Below, one piece after another: positions 46,021 to 58,382 of a stretch of DNA of 64,000 bases. Source of the stretch: Magicicada septendecula (Eukaryota > Arthropoda > Insecta > Hemiptera > Cicadidae). The position numbers were made by a program, and so were the translations under genes. The stretch covers positions 111,460,654 through 111,524,653 of the forward strand of contig CM068367.1 of assembly GCA_034769895.1 (NCBI GenBank). Direction: 5' to 3'. Under the pieces are notes generated by a model. The model ran no database searches. It had not been told where the DNA came from and worked only from the letters and a program-made list of their open reading frames with translations. Position 1 is the stretch's first letter. Every line of letters begins with the position of its first letter.

Positions 46021-48513
46021 GAGACGACCCATCTAAAACAAAAACCCCATAGGGAAAGAACCCCAAAAAACCCCAAAATCAATGAATGTCCAAAGAGAAA
46101 GTATAACACCCCAAAAAACCATATCACTGTAAAACTGACAAAAAACTAAAAGTGTTAGTAGTATTAAATATTAGTGCATTCAAAAAGTTATTGTTTAGTT
46201 TGTATAAACAAATCTTCACAGTTTCCCCCCATGGTTGAATATTTCATGTTAAAAACTAGAAAAAGACTAGTAAATATATTAATAATTCACCATGGACAAG
46301 TGTAAGTGATCAAATTATAACTAATAAACTTTAAAAAGGTGCACGAGTTACAGTACAAAGTAATAAACTTTAAGTTTTGTGAACAGTGTCTACTTTGATA
46401 ATGAAATAGTAATATTACTAATAAAAAGCTACTAAAGCTGTATGAACATTCCATAGAATGGAATATAACTTAGATAGCCAGGGTTATACTTAAAGAGGGG
46501 GCATAAATCCTGTAAAATGGGGAATTACAGAACCAACTGTTAATGTTGAAGTAGTAAAAGATGTTAACCATTATATGTAACCAGGATGTTAGGTTCCTAT
46601 TACATATAATAATTAGATAAGTAAGGATTATTCATAAGAAATATTATTATTATAATTTGTTATTTGTTGTTAATTTTAATTTAGGAATGCCCTGTCTAAA
46701 AATAACTATCATTCAGATGTTATAGAATATTTTTAATTATGTTATTCGGTGATATACAAAACAATGTTATTCAGGACACCAGTTTTGATATAGAGAGGTG
46801 TTATATGTTAATTATATAATCAATAATTACTGTTATACCAGTCAAGGAACTAATTTTTAATCAAATATATAAGAATCAGAAGTCAGAGAAGGATATAAAG
46901 TAACTACATTAGTAAAAAATTTTGCAATTAGCCACACATCAAATCTAGGCCATATAATGAATATAAACTGCAGAATAATTAATAAACCTAGTCTTATAAG
47001 CCAGTTAAACTGACAATATTTATGCAAAATAAACTCAACATATTAAATACTAGGTAAATAAGGCTTTCTGAAGATATGGTCATTATATGAGTAAAATTAT
47101 TTATTTGTCTAATAAAATACCATTAGAACTGAAATAGATTCACTGGCATTATCATAGGGGGAGTCATATACAAATGAATTGTATTTAAAAACCATTAATA
47201 ATAAACTAAATTGCAATCAAATAAGTGAGAATTGACAATTATACCAATTTCAGATTTAATAGAATAACAATTATATTAGGGAAAATGGCTATTATTTACT
47301 TAGAAGACAGGAAGTATAATTTTAGGCCTACCTCCCAAAAAATGTAAGAAATATAATTTTCTGATAAAACTTTGTAACACTAACTTAATTACTATCAAAA
47401 TAAGTAGAATAGAATAGTGAAAACGAATATGTATTTAATATTTCAAACAGTTAACTAATAACGAAATTACTTTCTGAGCATAATGTACGATTTTAAAATG
47501 TGTCGGAAGTTAAGATGATTTGAAACAATGTATGAGATATATTATATAGGCTAAGATTTTCATGAGACGAAGGAAATCCAGACAGTTCATTATTAAACCT
47601 TGAAGAGAGCACTTAATGTGAATATTTGATAGAACCAACCTTTAATGGCTGTTACGTTATAACAGAGTTCGGAATCATTGTGTGTAAAATAAAATTTTTT
47701 AACTATTTTAATTATTGTGAAGTGGTGAAGTTGACCTATGAACTACATAACACCAATAAACGGAATCACATATAACTAATTAAATGAAATAACACTGAAA
47801 TCACACCAAATACCAAGTGAAAATTCGAGGTTAAACTGACACACGTAAACACCAGTAGATATACCCATTTAACAACATTTTTACACCAAGTGAACTATTC
47901 CATCATACACCAGTGACAATAAACTATACCCCAGAAGATCATATACAATTGCGAAGAACATTTAAACGAAGAAAGGACATATTTATTCCAACAAGTACTT
48001 CGTCAACATTAGAAGCTATCAACGCGCATGCGTCAGGCGGCCATTTTGATCCAATATCATCACCGCAATAAGACACGACTGTGGGCTGCACTTTGGGTTT
48101 GAATAAAATTATATATATAAACTTTTATTATTAATAGCTACCATTGTATTGTTTAAATTTAAGACATTTATAGAATGGTAAGTGTTATACTTTCAGGCCC
48201 CTGACCTTCTCTGGCTTTTTATATTAATAACCGTTTAAAGAACCTATTGTTATAATACAAATGTAAAATTCTTATATCGACCGGCCCTGAGCGAGTCGAT
48301 ACGGTATTGTAACATCGATATTTAATCAACCAAATTTATTATTTTGTTTAATAAACGTTTGTTTTTTGGTAAATTGAAGTTGATTTCTCTTATAAAAGGA
48401 CATAACAGTTAATTAATCAAGAAAACTAGATAACCTTTAAAGGCAGTATAGGTGAACCTACCACCTTTCAAGAATAAGAAGAAGAGAGCCGTTTTCATCT
48501 AAACTTGGAATTA
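46021..48513. other. Gene-free AT-rich stretch
   Basis: Very AT-rich with no frame longer than ~60 codons and no recognisable motif. 48000-48110 is briefly GC-richer (GCGCATGCGTCAGGCGGCC). Composition is like 50100-52600. Confidence 0.5.
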
Positions 48514-49326
48514 AAAGTGCTTTAAACACTGAGCATTTAGATAGAATATTCGAGATAAAACCGGGCGATATTTCAAAATGGCGGCCAGTAATGTTAATAA
48601 TGTAGTGGTTTACGTTTTGTCTGTTTTCCGTAAAAAATGATACAAAAGCTCGAAATAAAATTAATAACTATTCCACCATAGCAGATTTCGGACGCATTAT
48701 GTGATTAATTTTATTTAATAGTGTTTCTACGTATATCTGTATATTGTAACTTGTAGGCGCATTCTTCCCTCACTCTTCATCGTTTATTTAAAGTGGCATT
48801 GTGGTTAGTTCCGAATTTGTCATTCCGTACAGTAGTAGATGCCCTGTCGTCGTTCCCTCTCGTCTTTGTGTGTGTGTGTGTGTGCGCGCGCGCGCGCGCT
48901 CACGCCTGTGCTGTGTAATCATGGACGGTTGCTGCTGTCGAAGTCTTGATTAAATCTTTGCGTTAAGGTATTCTCTCCGACACCGTCTTGCTCCACAGCT
49001 ACAGCCCACCCCTGAAAAAAACAGGCACCACCCTTCTGGTCCAGCTCGGGGACAACTAAGTCGCACACGCCCGAGCGTTCACATACAAAATCATAAATCC
49101 TAGTTCAATACATAAAAACACAAAATCTAGTTCAATAGAGAAGGCAATCTTCTCTTGCTGTCTGCAAATCGCGGTTTTGTACTCCAGTACATGGCTGTAT
49201 TTTCGGTGCTACGAGAGCGTACCCTTACGAGTGTACAGGTCAGCGGTCATCGAGCCGCCGTTAAGTCGTCTATTCATCTTTTTGGTACGCTTGACTTTGC
49301 AAGTAAAGTCATGACGCTTGAGCCAC
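48514..49326 (-). repeat. Left arm of large inverted repeat (repeat family B, longest copy)
   Basis: 813 bp, reverse complement of 55053-55862 at >99% by eye: I see one single-base indel (GTTTACG(G)TTTT), one substitution (TTCATC/GTTTTT) and a change in (GT)/(GC) microsatellite length. Includes a GTGTGTGTGCGCGCGCGC tract that can form Z-DNA. Confidence 0.95.
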
Positions 49327-49336
49327 TGTTGAGCTA

Positions 49337-50040
49337 TTGTTGTTAGGAATATACTTATTTTTTATTAATCAATTTATAATTGTATTTATTTTTAAATGGT
49401 TTTTACATTTAAAATGTAAACAAACTGATCACGTTAAATCGAACAAAATTCTAATCAAACTATAATTCTAAAACACGGACTTGACAACATAGATTTTCGT
49501 TTCCCTTGGACATTGGTTTAAGAGAGTTATATTGTCAAGCTGAGTTTAGTCAATTGTATTCTCAAGCTGACATTAGTCAACTGAAACACGGAAAGGGCCC
49601 ACGTTGCTGTCCCGAGCGTACTTATATATCGTTAATCAACCACTTCCATCATATCTTACTTTAAAAAGAAAAAAAAAATATGTAGGTCAGGCAAAACACA
49701 CGTAGCCGATCAGGTTACACACACTCCCAATTAAACTTGCCACCGTTTTGCTGTAAGCGTACAGTAAAGTGCGGTTTGGACTGTGTGTAATCGACAAACT
49801 GTACGACTCTAATAATGCATTTGTGCAGTCTGCAGCGGTGAAATGTGGTTCCGTATTTTAATCTCCCTCCCGCTCTTTCCGGAGAGTTATCAGACCACAC
49901 GTGGTTTGTCCCAAGGGTGCAAATGTTACATTCGTTGTAACTACCAGGGCTGTCCTTGTAAAGGTGATGAACAAACACTTTTTTGTTTTTGTCGGCTTGT
50001 AAGACTAACACGTATAACTAAACATACCATTTAAGCATGC
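49337..50040 (+). repeat. Dispersed repeat family C, longest copy
   Basis: Starts 11 bp past the left arm. Its first 400 bp (49337-49740) match 60591-61001 inverted; its last 350 bp match 19900-20260. The minus strand has a 98-codon frame (49715-50011) and a TATA-like ATATATAAGTACGCTCGGGA around 49620. The plus strand reads GCKCYIRCNYQGCPCKG, a Cys pattern a little like the Cys-rich domain of some insect integrase-type elements, but too short to assign. Family unknown. Confidence 0.7.
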
Positions 50041-50041
50041 T

Positions 50042-50083
<42 letters not shown>
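50041..50083. repeat. (TA)n microsatellite
   Basis: About 20 TA repeats. Confidence 0.95.
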
Positions 50084-50087
<4 letters not shown>

Positions 50088-52830
50088 ACAACACAAAAAG
50101 CCACCCCAATACCAGGGAAAAACTATGAATCAACTATATTAAACTAATGAAAATAAAATGACTATGACGAGACAAATGACTATGACCCAACCCAAGTGAT
50201 TGACCCAATAAAAGAAAAGAAAATGAGAAGGTATATGAAAAAGACACAAACAAATAATAAAGAAAAGAAAATGAGAAATATTAAACTCAAATGATGATGA
50301 AAAAGACACAAACAAATAATAAAGAAAAGAAAATGAGAAATATTAAACTCAAATGATGATGAAAAAGACGCAAACAAATAATACATGTAAATGACAAATA
50401 TTAAAATCAAATAAAATAATCCCAATTAAAGTACACTAACCAGATAAAAAAATAATAAATGTATTGAATAACTCTATAATGATAAGTGAATCAGAACATG
50501 AAGTTTGTTAAAATACTAACTAATAATTGTGAATAAAACAATATAAAACCCAGAAGTGAGAGATAGGTAGGGAGTGAAGGTGATTAAGTGAGTAAAGAGA
50601 AATCAATATTAAGGAATAACCACTAGTAACACTCAAGTACAATAAAAAAGTGCAAAGTGCCAGTGTAAACCCAAAATAAATAGAAAACCCAACATATAGG
50701 TATAGCCACCTAAAACCAGTGATTAACACTATAGTTTAATGGTGAAAAATACAAAAAAATAAGAATGTTATTGTTATTATAATTAAAAGTGATAGTAGAT
50801 CAGGAATACAGTGGTATTCAAGGTAAAAATCCCATAATGATTAAAAATGTTATTGTTACAATGGTTAGGTAGAAAAAAATATATAATAAATGTTAAAAGA
50901 AAAATATACTAAATAATATAAGTTCAAAATAAGTAAGACATCCTTGGATCTTAAAATGTTCAAAGGGATAATTAGCAAGATAAAATAAATGGTGTTATAA
51001 TGTTCTTCACCAAGATAGTTATTTGTTCAATTAAGTTTATAAGAAGAATATGGCTGAAAAAAGTGAACAGACCATAAACCTAATTTTTGTGTTATGTTTT
51101 ATAAGTAACATTAAATGATAGACAAGTTATAAAAAATGGCAATATAGATAAGTAAGGAGATAAAGTCTTACAAACATAATAATACAGGAAAAGAAATTAG
51201 AGAATAATAGACAGGCCATGATTTTGTAAAGTAATAAGAACATACAATTATTATAAAACAGCCCAAATTAATTCAAAAAGTAAACAAGTCATAAGTGACA
51301 CCAAGCAACACATATGTAAATGTAAAATAATCTTTAATTGTGTAAAATAAGAAGATATTGCCAATTACTACTTAGGCCTATAAAATGCCTAACTGTATAA
51401 ATCCAAAATAAACAAATTGTAAGAAATTAACTATTGTATTAGAAAATCCAGGGCAAGTAACTAGTTAAGTACAATTAGTGAATCATATTAAGATGTCAAA
51501 GTTAAATTAAAAACATAAAATAAGAAAGAAATGTAATTACATAATATTAACATTATTGTCAAAACTTTAATACATAAACAAACCCAGCTTTGTGGGATGT
51601 CAAAATAATCTTTGAAAGAAAATATAAACAGTTGTGATAATATCTTATACATAGATAAGAAGACAGAAGAATAATAGTAATCAAAAGATATTTAGTCATT
51701 TTGAATTAAAATTCAAATATTATAACAATCGACATAAAATCTGATCAGCCAATGAGAGTACAGACAGTTGCCATAATAACGGAACGTTATTTATTATTAT
51801 TCCGTTAAAAAGAATTAGTTCATTATTGACGCTCAAGACAGATAGAAGCCAAACCATAGTCGACTCAATTTTAATTTAAAACAGTCAAAAATCAATCAAA
51901 ATTTAATAAAATGAAGACGCAAGAAGTCTGATGAAGAACTAGTCAATTCAACAGAGACCACCGACCAGATTTTCAAATTCTAAATTAATTATTTAATCCA
52001 CCTTATCCGAAAAAGAAGCCAGACGTAATCCAAATCATAAATGATGGAAGATTGATGATCAAAAGGACCCAACCTAACTAGAACTGAGTAACTCTTCACC
52101 CGAATTCAACAGATTTGATAAGTATATCTGAAATACCCGAATTCATGGAATAAATTCTTATTAACTCTTTCTCACAACACAAATAACTCTCACTACGAAC
52201 TGATAATCAAATTTCTTTCAAGGATTAATTGAAAATAAAAAACTAAACTTGTATGAAACCAGAAAATAACCAGTGTAAAATTACGAACTCTTAACACACA
52301 CTTTTTAACACTTCAGGAACGAATTGTAATTAAATCTAATAGTATATAAGTACCATCAATGTAAGGTAGTGTACTTTATTATCATCTTATTAATATTTTT
52401 TCGTAACCAAAAGAACTCAGATTAAACGAACATTAAGAAAATAAACACAAAATGACAGCATGTCGATCTAGTAAGGTTTAAGCAACTTTAGCCAACCTGG
52501 GAAAAAATTGTCTATTTATTGCCGGAGCAACTTTGTTTAATAACAGTATATAATTTTGTATTGAATTGAATAACTGAAAATTTCACGTTAATAAACTAGT
52601 ACTGAGTTGTAATAACCGTCCTTTATTTAATTGTAAACTGCATTATAAAGTTTGTGTACTTTAGCGACGAGCGAAATTGACGGCCAGCGTTAGACGTCGG
52701 CAACACGGCGAACTACTAGCGAGATTCATACGCCTGCCCACTGCGAGGGTAATTTGAATCAGTCAACACCGTCTTGAATGACCGCTCGATTTCATACTTT
52801 TTAATTGTTTTCATAAACAATTTGGCGCCA
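50084..52830 (+). mobile_element. Possible long LTR relic followed by a primer-binding-like site
   Basis: Starts TGTTACAACACAAAAAGCC and ends TTTTCATAAACA, which is followed by ATTTGGCGCCACCCGGGAA (52829-52847). TG..CA ends with a TGGCGCC motif just after is the usual LTR/primer-site layout. Against it: the 2.75-kb length is extreme, no second copy is in the window and no internal genes follow. It could equally be ordinary AT-rich intergenic DNA. No coding seen. Confidence 0.25.
50205..50400. repeat. 62-bp tandem repeat (about three units)
   Basis: GAAAAAGACACAAACAAATA.. repeats at about 50236, 50298 and 50360 with few changes. Confidence 0.9.
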
Positions 52831-53109
52831 CCCGGGAATTAAAATTACTAATTAAAGGACAGGTAAGGTTCACACTCGCGAGACATTGTACTGGTAATTC
52901 GTGAGATCGCGACGGACATCGTCAGCGTTACAAAAAGAAAAAGTAAGTAAGTAAACATAAAGTAACGACTACAACGTGTGAGGCTAACACACGATAAAAA
53001 CACTCATTTTTACAGAGTACATTCAAAGATTACGTCGTTACAATATATATGTTTCTAGAAAATACTGTTAATCAACGAAGTAAATACCTCTACTTTTTAA
53101 CTAACTGTC
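52831..53109. other. No gene recognised
   Basis: Leader-like sequence after the TGGCGCC motif; no frame of note. Confidence 0.4.
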
Positions 53110-53900
53110 AATGTACATTGACGACATGTTGAGAGCATGGAAATCCAGAGTGACTTCGGGAATACAGCTTAACAAATCCCTGGTATATGCGGATGACATA
53201 GTTCTTCTTCAAGAAAATGAGGTTGATTTACAAAGAGCTATGTTTCAATTATAAGAAGTGACAAGATAGTTCTCACTGACAATTTCAGTGCGAATGACCA
53301 AAATCATGGCCTTTAAAGGTAAATATCCAGTGAGAACTAGATAGTTATAAACATCAGCACTTGATGAAACATCAACAAATGAGCCGTTTCAAATACCTCA
53401 GATGTACAGTAAGCTATGAATCTGAATATGATTCAGATTTAGGAATATTTGTGGTGCGATTCGTAGAAATCTTAGAAATAAAATAAGACACAGTGAAAAG
53501 ATTAAATGTTATAAGGCAATTGCAATACCCACATTGATTTATGCGATTGAGGCGTGGGTCATGACAAAAAAGGGATGCGGCAAGATTCAGAGCGCTGAAA
53601 TGCAGTTTCTTCGAAATACTTTAAATTATACATTGCAAGATAGAATAAGGAATGAGGATATCAGAGCAGAACTCAAAGTAAATGGCATAAATGAAATTAT
53701 TTCAAATTAATAGAAGACGATGGTGGGATCATCTGCATAGTATGACAGAGGATCGATTGCCGAAAGCGGCACTGAACTATAAAGCCACTGGTAGAAGAGA
53801 CGTGGGTCGTCCGAGGATGAGATGGGTGCCGGAACAGGTTTATATAACCTAATCCTTGAAGAGTAGAACAAAGAAAAACTGTCATTGTTTCAGTTACGCA
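53110..53900 (+). pseudogene. LINE 3' fragment (RT palm to tail)
   Basis: Reads YIDDMLRAWKSRVTSGIQLN, KSLVYADDIVLLQENEVDLQ (catalytic YADD), KIMAFKGKYPVRT, CGAIRRNLRNKIRHSEKIK, CYKAIAIPTLIYAIEAWVMT, SAEMQFLRNTLNYTLQDRIR and NEDIRAELKV, then in other frames a RRDVGRPRMRW-like tail near 53800. Same RTE/CFDP2-like LINE group as 30480-31100. Several frame changes and stops, 5' end missing. Confidence 0.9.
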
Positions 53901-54033
53901 CCTTAGACGTGCAAACATCAAACCTTATATGAAACAACAAATGTCTCGCTTAAGAGGCAAAAATTAGGCGATATTAACAATAGTATGACCGATATTATCC
54001 CCCGTAAGAGAGGGAAGGGGGAGATAGACAGAG

Positions 54034-54036
<3 letters not shown>

Positions 54037-54090
<54 letters not shown>
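54037..54090. repeat. (GA)n microsatellite
   Basis: Perfect GA repeats after GAGAGCGAGA. Confidence 0.97.
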
Positions 54091-54093
<3 letters not shown>

Positions 54094-54109
54094 ATTGTCG
54101 GATGCCTAC

Positions 54110-54880
54110 AGGTTGTACAGAGTTTGGCTGATGATACGGCTGTGATTACACGTGACATTGAATGTTAAAAAACAAAATTCATAACAATTTCAAAGTTCGG
54201 GCCAATAGCCCCAAACAAATCTGAGAGTTAATGGAGAGTTGATCGAAAAATTAAAACAGTTTAAGTATGTGAGAGCAGGTGTCAACGAGAAAAACGATTA
54301 TACTGAGGAGTCCGGACTGACAGTTGGACAAGCATGAGCAGTTTTCATAAGATGCACAAACTATTTTGCAGTAAAGACACAAGTGTGACTCTCAAAATTG
54401 GCATGTTGAATGCTACGTGTTCTCAGTTTTTCTGTATGGAATGGAAGCTTGGACTCCGAATGAGAGAGTCATTGGTTCGATTGGAGGCGTTTGAAATGTG
54501 GACTTCGAAGAATTTTAGGAACAAGTTGCATAGATAAACCCTTTAATATCAAGGTGATATTAGATACAGGAAAAAGAAAGAAATTATTAAAACTGTTAAA
54601 GTAAAAAAATAAATAAAAAAATAAACTAGAGTACGTAGGACAACATAATACGCGGATGAAGATATAACTTTCTACAAGTTTATTATATAAGGGAAGAATC
54701 CAAGGGAAAAGGAAATCGGGAAGAGGGCGCACTTTATGGATTAAAGAACTTGAGAGACTGTTCTAACTGGTTTATTTGGAGCTTCTGTGTCTAGAGTTTG
54801 CATTGACATGTTGATCGCTAACATTCTTAGAGGAGATGACACTTGAAGAAGAAGAAGAAGAAGAAGTACAAGAAGAAGAA
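54110..54880 (+). pseudogene. LINE 3' fragment
   Basis: Starts right after the GA tract with a broken YLADDTAV-like RT site (SLADDTAVITRD), then EKLKQFKYVRAGVNEKNDYTE, SLVRLEAFEMWTSKNFRNKL and GLFGASVSRVCIDMLIANIL, matching the tail of the family at 33405-34400. Many frameshifts. Ends in (GAAGAA)n at 54845-54885. Confidence 0.8.
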
Positions 54881-54885
54881 ATACC

Positions 54886-55052
54886 AAACAACAGAGACAG
54901 ATACAGCTACAACTCAAAGAAAACGTCAATGGTAATGGATATGTTATTACAATATAAAAAAAGATTGCGGTAAGGCAACAAAAGACTGATTATTAAAAAA
55001 GACAAGGTATGATCCTAAAGTTTAATATAAAAGAACCCGACAGTACGCTCCT
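54886..55052. other. Spacer, nothing recognised
   Basis: AT-rich spacer before the right inverted-repeat arm. Confidence 0.4.
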
Positions 55053-55862
55053 GTGGCTCAAGCGTCATGACTTTACTTGCAAAGTCAAGCGTACCAAAAA
55101 CATGAATAGACGACTTAACGGCGGCTCGATGACCGCTGACCTGTACACTCGTAAGGGTACGCTCTCGTAGCACCGAAAATACAGCCATGTACTGGAGTAC
55201 AAAACCGCGATTTGCAGACAGCAAGAGAAGATTGCCTTCTCTATTGAACTAGATTTTGTGTTTTTATGTATTGAACTAGGATTTATGATTTTGTATGTGA
55301 ACGCTCGGGCGTGTGCGACTTAGTTGTCCCCGAGCTGGACCAGAAGGGTGGTGCCTGTTTTTTTCAGGGGTGGGCTGTAGCTGTGGAGCAAGACGGTGTC
55401 GGAGAGAATACCTTAACGCAAAGATTTAATCAAGACTTCGACAGCAGCAACCGTCCATGATTACACAGCACAGGCGTGAGCGCGCGCGCGCGCACACACA
55501 CACACACAAAGACGAGAGGGAACGACGACAGGGCATCTACTACTGTACGGAATGACAAATTCGGAACTAACCACAATGCCACTTTAAATAAACGATGAAG
55601 AGTGAGGGAAGAATGCGCCTACAAGTTACAATATACAGATATACGTAGAAACACTATTAAATAAAATTAATCACATAATGCGTCCGAAATCTGCTATGGT
55701 GGAATAGTTATTAATTTTATTTCGAGCTTTTGTATCATTTTTTACGGAAAACAGACAAAACCGTAAACCACTACATTATTAACATTACTGGCCGCCATTT
55801 TGAAATATCGCCCGGTTTTATCTCGAATATTCTATCTAAATGCTCAGTGTTTAAAGCACTTT
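55053..55862 (+). repeat. Right arm of large inverted repeat (repeat family B)
   Basis: 810 bp; see the left arm at 48514-49326. The arms enclose 5.7 kb. No target duplication was recognised at either the outer or the inner edges. Confidence 0.95.
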
Positions 55863-56755
55863 ACAAAAATGTGTCCCGTAACTCATGTTAGTAGGTGTAA
55901 ATTTTGAGAACCGAACCATGGCAACCATGTTTCTGGAACACTCTGTACTTAAAAACTAACGATTATATTCATTTGCAACTTCTCCCATTATGTAATTTAA
56001 TGAAAAATAATTTCGATTATGATTTTTTAAGTCAAACCGTTGTCCTGTAATAGATTTCAGACACCTTGTGTGAGTCAACCTGTATCTGATTCAATCAGAG
56101 TCTGATAGACTTTATGAACCCTTCACATTCCGGATCAAGATTTTTAGTTTATAAATAGTACGTTGTCGTTTTTTATCGATTTCATGACAAAACTACTTGA
56201 TCGTGTATTAGATATAGCCTAAGAGAATAAGCCTAAAACAATTATCGTGCAATGTTTTGGAGGTTACAGACAGACTTGACGTATTCCATTAATTTTTCTG
56301 ATTGGCGCTGGGAGCGCCAATGAACAATACGCTTGAATAGTGTGAGGCATGATCTGCGTAAAACTCCCGAGCCGCCCAATTTTGTGCCATTGACTATAGT
56401 TACAGTAATGGTTACTGCATCATAGACTTGAATCCTTTACTTAATCGCTGTGACACAGTGTGGGGCATGATCTGCGTAAGACCTATATCTTGATATTCTA
56501 TTATTATATATATTATTATTATTATATTATTATATACCTTGATCTTGATAGTTCTATTATTGTTTGTACTGTACAGATTTTCTGACCTCCCCGATCTTTG
56601 GTAAAATTTCCTAAACGATTAGCTTACCGGCTGTAAAAGGGATCACTCATTGTTTTAATAAAGCGTCTATTCTGCTTTTGGTATCCGTTGAGACGAAGAT
56701 TATGACATTGGTGATAACTTCCGTTAGCAAAGTCCTAGTGGCATAATATCACCAC
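55863..56755. other. No gene recognised; small hairpin and motif repeat
   Basis: ATTGGCGCT-GGG-AGCGCCAAT at ~56312-56332 is a perfect 9-bp-arm hairpin. GTGTG(A/G)GGCATGATCTGCGTAA occurs twice (56339-56360 and 56458-56479). No coding. Confidence 0.5.
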
Positions 56756-56759
56756 TGTA

Positions 56760-57510
56760 CATCATCATCTTCGACATAGATTAAACCAAAACTGGTTTGT
56801 TTCGGTGACAAGCAAATAGACTGTAGCTGCTCACTTAAACGCTTCTTCGGACGTCTCACACCTCTCCGTCCTATCGGCGTTAATTCAATACTTGTTTGAG
56901 GATGCGGAAGTCATCCATTAAGATGTTCCAACCATTTTAGCCGACATTGAGCAATCCTATCGAATATACTAATAATATTCAGTTCTTTCCGTAAATCTAC
57001 ATTTCTTCTACGATCTTGAAGGGTATACCCTGCCACGTACCTGACAAATCTCATTTCGTTCGCTTGAGTACAACCACCCTAGAATTTCGATAAGTCCAAT
57101 TCCAACGTGGGGAAGTCCATAACCTTGCAAAACTTCAGGCGTGTTTCTTTACTCGTTGATTTAAGAGTTTTTCTGATGGTGCCGCACTTGTGGTTGAACC
57201 TATGTAGCTTATTCATCACGTTATCTTTTGCTCGTATAAACCCGTTATAGCCCAGATATTCAAAATTGCAGACGTGCTCCAGAACAGTACCATCTACAAC
57301 ATGGCATCAGCTCCGTGAAAAGCCATCACCTTAGTCTTCTCTGTAGAGATCTGTAATCCGAAATCATTGTAGATTCGATTCAGTGAGTGTACAGCTATCT
57401 GCAAGACCCTTTGCGAGTTCGATAGGACAGCTGGTCGTCAGCAAACAACAACGTGTCAACTGAGGAGTTACCATTCATTACCGGTGTCAACAAACTATAC
57501 CATGAGCTTT
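56760..57510 (-). pseudogene. LINE 3' fragment (RT to tail)
   Basis: Minus strand, from right to left: DTLLFADDQLS (RT active site FADD), EHVCNFEYLGYNGFIRAKDN, VMNKLHRFNHKCGTIRKTLK, RFVRYVAGYTLQDRRRNVDL, RKELNIISIFDRIAQCRLKW and GRRGVRRPKKRL, ending FGLIYVEDDD with GATGATGA at 56760. Several frame changes. Same broad family as 43980-44400. Confidence 0.88.
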
Positions 57511-57604
57511 AAACCTATAAACATTGTTAATAACATCTTTGGTCTTTTGATTTAACAGTACTTGTTTTATTTTTCTTTATCTCAAACGTTTCGGCGCCTT
57601 CAAT

Positions 57605-57720
57605 ATCTAGATGGCACTGATCACATCTTACTCCATTCCTACTTATATAATAAGCCCCCATTATCTAGATGACACTGATCACATCTTACTCCATTCCTAC
57701 TTATATAATAAGCCCCCATT
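57605..57720. repeat. 58-bp tandem duplication
   Basis: ATCTAGATGNCACTGATCAC.. through AATAAGCCCCCATT is present twice in a row with one difference. Confidence 0.95.
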
Positions 57721-57819
57721 ATTACATAAAACATATTTAAATTATAGCTTATTTCAATATTAATTTCAAAATTACTAAGTGTGTACGTAATAAGCAAATA
57801 CCCAAAGAAGGAAACGACA

Positions 57820-58240
57820 AAAGAAATGAGAAAAGGAAAAAAGCGTGAGAGCGCCACGGAATCGACTGTGACAGTCTCCTGCATAACTACTTCTATCATT
57901 GAACTGAAGGAGTTAATAACTTCTGTCACTATCGCAAAGTAAAGACCTGTCGTTCGCTTTAATGACGAAAGCTCGTCATGTCCAAGTTTAAACAGTCTAA
58001 TTTAAGGTATCTGCTCTTTATTCTTAACTACGTGCACTCTGATCTAATTTTCCATGAACTGTTTTGTAAGTAATAATTGTGTTGCACTATCTACGCTCTG
58101 CCATCGCCTACTCTCCGTGCCTCCATTGTTTACCAGTTCACTGTTGACTGAATCGCAGCGTGCCGTAATGCGATTATTCCCTGCCTTAATCCAGTTACCG
58201 GATAAGCTGTGCCCTGTCCTACTTAACTAATGATAAGTTT
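57820..58240 (+). repeat. Dispersed repeat family D, copy 2
   Basis: See 35225-35690. The segment 58065-58215 is almost identical to 35505-35660. Confidence 0.8.
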
Positions 58241-58382
58241 AATTTGATTTCCACCGGGGAATCGCTCTTTTTTATTCTGAGATTACTTTTCAAATCTTAT
58301 TCTGTAAAATATCATAGGCATTGATAAAAGTCTATTTTTTCCTACTGCTGTTACTAGTCATAAAAACAAACCTTTATTGTAG

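Noticed and set aside
45029-46066. Hydrophobic, membrane-like frames on the minus strand
   Set aside because: They arise from the GAAGAA-type minisatellite, with no start context and no conserved protein.
49155-49346. 63-codon frame found in both inverted-repeat arms (also 55015-55224)
   Set aside because: Conserved only because the arms are nearly identical DNA; the frame is not kept in the diverged repeat B copies.
48514-55862. Polinton-like element with long inverted ends
   Set aside because: The interior has only LINE tails, repeat C and AT-rich DNA; no polymerase, integrase or capsid-type genes are seen and no target duplication was found.
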